A DNA stretch of 64,000 nt from Streptomyces sp. NBC_00568. Lineage in GTDB: Bacteria > Actinomycetota > Actinomycetes > Streptomycetales > Streptomycetaceae. The stretch lies in NCBI RefSeq assembly GCF_026341855.1, contig NZ_JAPENW010000001.1, positions 5,447,001 to 5,511,000 of the forward strand. Direction: 5' to 3'. The position numbers and the translations under genes are program-made. Positions within the stretch are counted from its first letter, which is position 1. Each line of letters starts with the position of its first letter. Below the pieces are notes generated by a model. It was not told the DNA's origin, did not search any database, and worked only from the letters and a program-made list of their open reading frames with translations. Shown here one piece after another: positions 59,017-64,000 of this stretch.

Positions 59017-59074
59017 GTTCGGGCAGGGCCCGTGCCCGAACACGGGAGCGGGCGGGCCCGTTCGGTGCCCGCCC
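59017..59074 (-). terminator. Twin hairpins after the uronate dehydrogenase gene
   Basis: GTTCGGGCA/TGCCCGAAC (59017-59041) and GGGCGGGC/GCCCGCCC (59050-59074) lie just beyond the stop at 59096 on the minus strand. The remaining gap up to the DeoR gene holds only its promoter region. Confidence 0.6.
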
Positions 59075-59095
59075 GCCGTCCCGCTTCCCGCCGCG

Positions 59096-59905
59096 TCAGT
59101 ACGGCCAGATCGGCGGGTGTGTCGTGAAGTGGCCGCCCAGGTGGGCGTGGTCCGGGTTGTCGGGGTCGAGGTCGCCCTGCTCGGCGATGAGCTTCTCGGC
59201 GTACGGCTCGGAGTCGTCGCGCGGTTCGTAGCCGAGGGCCCGAGCGGTCGAGAGGTCCCACCACAGGCGGGTGTTGGCGGACGAGCCGTGGACGACCGTG
59301 TGCCCCACGCCGTCGGCGGTCAGGGCCGCGTGGAAGAGGCGGGCGCCGTCCTCGGGGCTCATCCAGACCGAGAGCATGCGGACGCTGGTGGGCTCCGCGA
59401 AGCAGGACCCGATGCGTACCGAGACGGTCTCCAAGCCGTGCTTGTCCCAGTAGAACTGCGCCAGGTCCTCGCCGAAGGACTTGGACAGGCCGTAGAAGGT
59501 GTCCGGGCGGCGCGGGGTGTCGATCGGGATCAGGGGATCGTCGCCCTGCGGGCGCGGGGTGAAGCCCACCGCGTGGTTGGAGGAGGCGAAGACGACACGG
59601 GGCACGCCCTCCTCGCGCGCCGCCTCGTACAGGTTGTACGTCCCCTCGATGTTGGCCTTGAGGATCTTGTCGAAGGAGGCTTCCAGGGAGATGCCCGCGA
59701 GGTGGATGATCGCGTCGACGCCCCGCACGGCCTCGCGCAGCGCCGCCCGGTCGGCGAGGTCCGCGGTGATCGCGTCGGGCTCGCCCTCGACCGGGAGCAC
59801 GTCGAGCAGGCGCAGCTCGTAGCCGTACCGCGGCAGCAGCCCGCGCATCAGGGTGCCGAGTCCGCCGGCGGCGCCGGTGAGCAGAACGGTGCGGGGTGCG
59901 GGCAT
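59096..59905 (-). CDS. NAD-dependent uronate dehydrogenase-like epimerase/dehydratase
   Basis: A 269-residue short-chain extended-type protein. The NAD motif is TGAAGGLGTLM near residue 11; DAIIHLAGIS, SSNHAVGF and the catalytic YGLSKSFGEDL (Tyr-x3-Lys) follow. The sequence is close to the uronate dehydrogenase family, which oxidises glucuronate or galacturonate to aldarolactones. The divergent neighbour is a 5-dehydro-4-deoxyglucarate dehydratase-type gene from the same pathway, which supports the call. ATG 59905 has GAGGAG 8 bases upstream. Confidence 0.82.
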   Translation of the reverse strand: MPAPRTVLLTGAAGGLGTLMRGLLPRYGYELRLLDVLPVEGEPDAITADLADRAALREAVRGVDAIIHLAGISLEASFDKILKANIEGTYNLYEAAREEGVPRVVFASSNHAVGFTPRPQGDDPLIPIDTPRRPDTFYGLSKSFGEDLAQFYWDKHGLETVSVRIGSCFAEPTSVRMLSVWMSPEDGARLFHAALTADGVGHTVVHGSSANTRLWWDLSTARALGYEPRDDSEPYAEKLIAEQGDLDPDNPDHAHLGGHFTTHPPIWPY

Positions 59906-60072
59906 GCGGGGGTCTCCTCGGTGCGGGCCGATGCGCCCTGGCGGGAACTCCGCCGGGCGGCCGTATGCGTGTACGACATTCACATCCGTGGACACGCTAA
60001 GGATCGCTGACGTGCTGCGTCAAGTGTCGCGCGGAGGGGTGAAATCCGCCTCCGTGTTGCGGGTTTGTGTGC

Positions 60073-60102
60073 TTGACCGGCCCCGAGGTGGCGGCTTAGC
60101 GT
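60073..60102 (+). promoter_or_regulatory. Promoter of the kdgD-like gene
   Basis: TTGACC (60073-60078), 18-bp spacer and TAGCGT (60097-60102) make a good main-sigma promoter with a start near 60108. Confidence 0.5.
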
Positions 60103-60110
60103 GGGCGTGT

Positions 60111-60160
60111 TCAGAAATATAGACGTGGATCAGAAACGTGCACTCGGTGGGCACCTTTTT
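60111..60160 (+). promoter_or_regulatory. Leader with direct repeat and terminator-like hairpin
   Basis: TCAGAAA at 60111-60117 repeats at 60130-60136, a possible operator just at or after the start of transcription. It is followed by GTGC (60138-60141) pairing with GCAC (60151-60154) and a run of five T (60156-60160) directly before the RBS AGGGAGAG. The hairpin plus U run resembles a weak intrinsic terminator in the leader. Confidence 0.4.
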
Positions 60161-60171
60161 AGGGAGAGTCC

Positions 60172-61113
60172 GTGACGTCAGCCCCTCTTGCCGCTCGGCT
60201 GAGCATCCCCAGCGGGCCGCTCTTCTTCCCCGTCACCGCGTACGGCCCCGACGGCTCCGTCGATCTCGACGTCTACCGGGAGCATGTGCGGCGCGGCGTC
60301 GAGGCCGGAGCCGCGGCCGTCTTCGCGTGCTGCGGCACCGGTGAGTTCCACGCGCTCACCCCCGAGGAGTTCGAGGCGTGCGTGCGGGCGGCCGTGGAGG
60401 CGACCGCGGGCCGGGTGCCGGTGGTCGCGGGCGCCGGATACGGGACCGCCCTCGCCGTGCGCTACGCAACGCTCGCGGAGGCCGCCGGGGCCGACGGACT
60501 GCTCGCCATGCCGCCGTATCTCGTGGTGGCCGGGCAGGAGGGTCTGCTGCGGCACTACCGGGAGATCGCCGCCGCCACCTCCCTGGACGTCATCGTGTAC
60601 CAGCGGGACAACGCCGTCTTCACCCCCGAGAGCGTGATCGAGCTCGCGCGCACCGAGGGGATCATCGGCTTCAAGGACGGGCTCGGCGACCTGGACCTGA
60701 TGCAGCGGATCGTGAGCGCCGTACGCAGCGAGGTATCCGGCGACTTCCTCTACTTCAACGGCCTTCCGACGGCCGAACTGACCGGACTCGCCTACCGGGG
60801 CGTGGGCATCACGCTCTACTCCTCGGCGGTCTTCTGCTTCGCCCCCGAGGTCGCGCTCGCCTTCCACCGGGCGCTGAACACCGGGGACGACGCGACGGTG
60901 AACCGGCTGCTGGACGGCTTCTACCGGCCCTTCGTCGACCTGCGGGCGCAGGGGCGCGGCTACGCGGTCGCCCTCGTCAAGGCGGGCGTCCGGCTGCGCG
61001 GACTGGACGTGGGCGAGGTGCGGCCCCCGCTGAACGAACCGACCGAGGACCACCTCAAGCAGCTCGCGCAGCTGATCGACCGCGGGTACGCGCTCCTCGA
61101 GGAGGGCAAGTGA
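60172..61113 (+). CDS. kdgD: 5-dehydro-4-deoxyglucarate dehydratase-type enzyme
   Basis: A 313-residue member of the DapA superfamily. Its motifs fit KdgD rather than DapA: FFPVTAYGPDGSVD, CCGTGEFHALTPEEF in place of GTTGES, catalytic Tyr in VIVYQRDNAVFTPE and Schiff-base lysine in GFKDGLGDLDLM near residue 167. KdgD dehydrates and decarboxylates 5-keto-4-deoxyglucarate to 2,5-dioxopentanoate in glucarate/galactarate breakdown. GTG 60172 has AGGGAGAG upstream. The divergent uronate dehydrogenase would feed the same route. Confidence 0.88.
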   Translation: MTSAPLAARLSIPSGPLFFPVTAYGPDGSVDLDVYREHVRRGVEAGAAAVFACCGTGEFHALTPEEFEACVRAAVEATAGRVPVVAGAGYGTALAVRYATLAEAAGADGLLAMPPYLVVAGQEGLLRHYREIAAATSLDVIVYQRDNAVFTPESVIELARTEGIIGFKDGLGDLDLMQRIVSAVRSEVSGDFLYFNGLPTAELTGLAYRGVGITLYSSAVFCFAPEVALAFHRALNTGDDATVNRLLDGFYRPFVDLRAQGRGYAVALVKAGVRLRGLDVGEVRPPLNEPTEDHLKQLAQLIDRGYALLEEGK

Positions 61114-62288
61114 GGACGTCCGCTTTCCTGTACCCCTGGGACGTCAACGGGGACCCGGAGGCCGCGTCCAGGACGGCCGCGCTCGGCGTACGCCAGGTGA
61201 CGCTCGCGTCCGCGTACCACTCCACCCGCGCGGCGACGCCCCGCCACCCCCGGCACCGGATCGTGACGGCCTCGCACGCCGCCGTGCTCTACCCGGTGGA
61301 CGAGAGGCGCTGGCAGGGGCGCGCCCTTCGCCCGTACCCGGCGGGGGACTGGGCGCCGGGCGACGCGTACGGCGAGGCCGCCGCCACGCTCGCCGGGGCC
61401 GGTCTCGACGTCCACACCTGGGTGGTGCTCGCACACAACTCCCGTATGGGGGAAGACCATCCGTCGACCTCCGTCGTCAACGCCTACGGGGACCGCTATC
61501 CCTGGGCCCCCTGCGTGGCCCAGCCCGCCACCCGCGCCTACCTCGCCGACCTCGCGGCGGAGGCCGCGGTCCGGCCCGGGGCGGCCGGCACGGAACTGGA
61601 GTCGCTCGGCTGGTACGGACTCGCCCATCTGCACGCCCACGACAAGATCGGCGGGGTGGCGCTCGGAGACGCCGGGCAGTACCTGATGTCGCTCTGCTTC
61701 TGCGCCGCGTGCGGGCACGGGTACGGGAGCCAGGGCCTCGACGCGGAGGAGCTGGCCGCCGCCGTGCGCGGGGCGCTGGAGCCGGTGTGGCGGGGGGCGC
61801 CGTCGGACGGGGGCTGGACCGGTGTCGAGAAGCTGCTCGGGGCGGAGACCGCCGGGGCCACCCGGATGTGGCGTGACGGGGTGGCCCGGTCGCTCCAGGA
61901 AGAGGTGGTCTCGGCGGTCCGCGCCGCCGCGCCCGCCGGCTTCCAGGTGCTCCTGCACGCCGATCCGGTGTCCTACCACTGCGGCGCCAACGCCGGGGCC
62001 GATCCCCGGCACATCCTGTCCGTGGCCGACGGGGTGGTCGTGCCGTGCACCGCGGGCGCCGGACCGCTGACCCCGTTCGCGGAGGCGGTGGAGGCGGGCG
62101 CGCGGGGGCGGGTCCTGGCCGCCAACTTCACCGTGGTGTCGGGGATGGGGGGCCGTCCGGAGACCCTGGCGGCGGACGTGGCGCACGCGGTCGGGCTGGG
62201 GGCGACGGAACTGCGGCTGTATCACGCCGGGTTGGCCTCGGAGCGGGACCTGGAGACGGTCCGGGAGGTGCTGGTGCGGCTCGGCTAG
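61110..62288 (+). CDS. Unknown TIM-barrel-like protein coupled to kdgD
   Basis: A 392-residue cytoplasmic protein starting at GTG 61110, overlapping the kdgD stop by four bases. Alternating strand/helix pieces suggest a (beta/alpha)8 barrel: TSAFLYPWDVNGD, VRQVTLASAYHSTR, AGLDVHTWVVLAHNSRMGE, TELESLGWYGLAHLHAHDK, AAPAGFQVLLHADPVSYH, LAANFTVVSGMGG. A cysteine cluster LCFCAACGHGYG lies near residue 195. Some pieces recall glycoside-hydrolase-like barrels, with Glu in TELESLGW and His-Asp pairs as possible catalytic residues. I cannot name the family; coupling to kdgD suggests a step in uronate/aldarate use. Confidence 0.7.
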   Translation: MRTSAFLYPWDVNGDPEAASRTAALGVRQVTLASAYHSTRAATPRHPRHRIVTASHAAVLYPVDERRWQGRALRPYPAGDWAPGDAYGEAAATLAGAGLDVHTWVVLAHNSRMGEDHPSTSVVNAYGDRYPWAPCVAQPATRAYLADLAAEAAVRPGAAGTELESLGWYGLAHLHAHDKIGGVALGDAGQYLMSLCFCAACGHGYGSQGLDAEELAAAVRGALEPVWRGAPSDGGWTGVEKLLGAETAGATRMWRDGVARSLQEEVVSAVRAAAPAGFQVLLHADPVSYHCGANAGADPRHILSVADGVVVPCTAGAGPLTPFAEAVEAGARGRVLAANFTVVSGMGGRPETLAADVAHAVGLGATELRLYHAGLASERDLETVREVLVRLG

Positions 62289-62307
62289 CGGAGATTCCGC
62301 CGCGCCC

Positions 62308-63591
62308 TCAGTCCGCCGCCGGGGCAGGGGCGGCCCGGAGCAGCGGGCCCAGGGTCACCAGCCGGATCAGGCCCAGCGCGGGGAGCAGGACGCGGTGGTC
62401 GACGAGTTCGACCAGGCCCGCCCCGAGGGCCAGGCCGATGGCGTTCGGGGCGTACAGAAGCGTGTTCGCGGTGGCGGAGACGCGGCCCAGAAGGTGGGCC
62501 GGTGTCTCCCGCTGGACCGCGGTGAACACGGCGATGAGCGGGCAGGGCAGCCCGACCCCCACGGCCGCGCCGGCCGCGAGGGCCACCGCGTCGTCCGGAA
62601 CGGCCCGGAGGACGACCGCGACGGCGGTGAGGGCGATCCCGCAGACGGCGAAGCGCTGTTCCCCCAGCCGTCGCAGCAGCGTCCCGGACATCAGCCCGAC
62701 GGCGACCGAACCGGCGCCCTGCGCGACGTACAGGACGCCGGCGTACGTGGGGGAGTGGCCGAGCCCCTCGGCCACGGCGTAGACCGTCGCGCCGTTGATC
62801 CCCGCGAGGAGCATGGTCGTACCGCCGGCGAGGACCAGGACCCGGAGCCGGGGGTTCCGCCGGAGGTGGCGGACGCCTTCCGCGGTGCGGGTGCGCAGGC
62901 TCCCGGCGTCCGGGCGGCTTCGGCGGCGGCAGCCGCGGGCACGGCCTTCCGCTCGCCGCGCGCCACCACGCGGCCGTTCGCCGCCCAGGACGGCGGACGT
63001 CCGGACCGGCGGGGTCTCGCGGACTCTCAGCAGTGCGTACACCCCCGCCGCCAGCGCGAAGGTCACCGCGTCCAGGAGCGCCACCCGCGCGCCGCCGTAT
63101 GCGGCGTAGAGACCCGCCCCGGCGAGCGGGGCCACCAGTTTCATGCCCTCGTTGGCCGTCATGCGCAGGCCGTTGAGGTCGCCGAGGAGACGCTCGTCGA
63201 TCGCGCCGGCCAGCAGCGCGGACTCGGCGGCGTCCTGGACCACCTCCGCCGTGCCGTAGACCAGGAGCACCGCGAACAGGATCCACAGGCGGCCCTGCCC
63301 GTCCACGGTGAACAGGACGGGCAGGAGCGCGGCCAGGACCAGATTCGTCCCGATGAGCAGGGGGCGGCGGCGGGTCCGGTCGGCGAGGGTGCCCAGGGCG
63401 GGGCCGATCAGCGTGGGGGCCCAGAGGGCGAAGACGCAGAGCGCCGCCAGACCGTCCGAGCCCGTCAGATCCTTGACCCAGATGCCTGAGACCAGCCACA
63501 TCGCCGACGTCCCGAAGCCGGAGACGACCACTCCGGTCAGATACAGACCGGCGGTGCGATCGCCCAGAACCCGCGTCACTGTCCATGTCAT
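62308..63591 (-). CDS. MFS transporter (DHA3/enterobactin-exporter type)
   Basis: A 427-residue membrane protein with about 12 hydrophobic segments. MFS motif A is GTLADRTRRRPLL near residue 66. A basic cytoplasmic loop in the middle (RRAEGRARGCRRRSRP) separates the two halves, and GVGLPCPLIAVFTAVQRETPAHLLGRVSATANTL matches DHA3-type exporters. ATG 63591 is used. It converges on the kdgD-linked gene with only 19 bases between the stops. Confidence 0.87.
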   Translation of the reverse strand: MTWTVTRVLGDRTAGLYLTGVVVSGFGTSAMWLVSGIWVKDLTGSDGLAALCVFALWAPTLIGPALGTLADRTRRRPLLIGTNLVLAALLPVLFTVDGQGRLWILFAVLLVYGTAEVVQDAAESALLAGAIDERLLGDLNGLRMTANEGMKLVAPLAGAGLYAAYGGARVALLDAVTFALAAGVYALLRVRETPPVRTSAVLGGERPRGGARRAEGRARGCRRRSRPDAGSLRTRTAEGVRHLRRNPRLRVLVLAGGTTMLLAGINGATVYAVAEGLGHSPTYAGVLYVAQGAGSVAVGLMSGTLLRRLGEQRFAVCGIALTAVAVVLRAVPDDAVALAAGAAVGVGLPCPLIAVFTAVQRETPAHLLGRVSATANTLLYAPNAIGLALGAGLVELVDHRVLLPALGLIRLVTLGPLLRAAPAPAAD

Positions 63592-63743
63592 GGCAGGTGA
63601 TCGTGGTTCTAAGGCGGGCCCGAGGGGATCGGGCAACCGCCTTAGACACGGGCGCCGCCGGGGGCCGCCGGCGGACGACGGCTCAGCCGCTCGCCCCACG
63701 GACCGGGGTGTCGCCGGGGCCCGGCGCGGGGCGCCGGGCCGCC

Positions 63744-63820
63744 GGTCAGCCGCTGAGTTCGCTCGGCCGGTCAGCCGCTGAATCCGCTCTGCTGGTCAGC
63801 CGCCGTGCCCGCTCGGCCGG
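63744..63820. repeat. 25-bp tandem repeat, about three copies
   Basis: GGTCAGCCG recurs at 63744, 63769 and 63794, each within a 25-base unit ending CTCGGCC or CTCTGCT. It lies in the 284-base gap between the MFS gene and the partial gene at the window end, which holds no other feature. Confidence 0.75.
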
Positions 63821-63875
63821 CCCCGGTCCCGGCAGCCCGCACCTCCGCGATCCTGCGGGCCCCGCCCGGGGCTTC

Positions 63876-64000
63876 TCAGTCCTTCAGCAGCGCGCAGACG
63901 AAGTTCTCCTCGACCTTGCGCAGCTTCTTGAGCAGTTCCGGCTTGCCCGCCTCGTTCACCTGGGTGGTGAGCGAGAAGGTCAGTGACCGTCGGCCGTCCG
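63876..64000 (-). CDS. C-terminal end of an unidentified protein
   Basis: The minus strand is open from the window edge to TGA at 63876-63878. The last 40 residues include FSLTTQVNEAGKPELLKKLR, then KVEENFVCALLKD, a basic amphipathic helix and a short tail. This is too little to assign a family; the start lies beyond the window. Confidence 0.65.
   Translation of the reverse strand, partial: DGRRSLTFSLTTQVNEAGKPELLKKLRKVEENFVCALLKD

Overview
The window is high-GC DNA with typical Streptomyces gene content and order. The evidence is GTG and TTG starts, 4-base stop/start overlaps, many rare-A/T promoters, and two blocks known to sit close together in Streptomyces: the pentose-phosphate genes next to ctaB/ctaA, and the sufR-BDCSUT operon. 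No ribosomal RNA or ordinary tRNA gene is present. The genus is an inference from gene order and protein sequence; no species is claimed.

Layout. 1-6305: the end of a sugar-binding lipoprotein, then a GH13 alpha-glucosidase and a complete binding protein/permease/permease sugar importer, preceded by a candidate operator pair. 6421-13033 (minus): tkt, tal, zwf, opcA, pgl, the oxidative and non-oxidative pentose phosphate pathway. 13374-19855: ctaB and ctaA (heme A for cytochrome oxidase) with small conserved genes, a nucleotidyltransferase and an ABC exporter whose ATPase/permease junction has been internally multiplied. 19867-27499: an AAC(3)-like acetyltransferase, then the Fe-S assembly operon sufR-sufB-sufD-Rieske-sufC-sufS-sufU-sufT. 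27623-32183: secreted and membrane proteins, an SMR exporter with its TetR regulator, and dapD. 33039-38138: two tandem copies of an ECF sigma factor plus membrane beta-propeller gene pair next to dapA. A decayed piece of dapA between the copies shows how the duplication arose. 38365-47544: small coupled genes, a YihY membrane protein, an ArsR/SRPBCC pair, a secreted nuclease, and a Tat-exported PhoX-type phosphatase behind a PHO box.

47613-49644 is the most interesting region. A 0.4 kb non-coding stretch directly before a Ro60/Rsr (TROVE-vWA) gene folds into three tandem Y RNAs. The outer two carry a circularly permuted tRNA-like domain (T arm, closed acceptor stem, D arm, no anticodon arm) inserted in the loop of a conserved Ro-type stem; the middle one has the same stem but only a short loop. 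The stems covary between the three copies and keep the same off-centre A/C mismatch.

49797-64000: a divergent TetR/MFS efflux pair with a nested dyad operator, a 117-bp inverted-repeat element, a two-domain TerD protein, a polyol-type ABC importer/dehydrogenase operon with its DeoR regulator, a divergent uronate/aldarate block (uronate dehydrogenase; KdgD-type dehydratase plus an unknown coupled protein), an MFS protein, and the end of an unidentified gene. Neither sugar importer has its own ATPase, which fits the Streptomyces habit of sharing one (MsiK).
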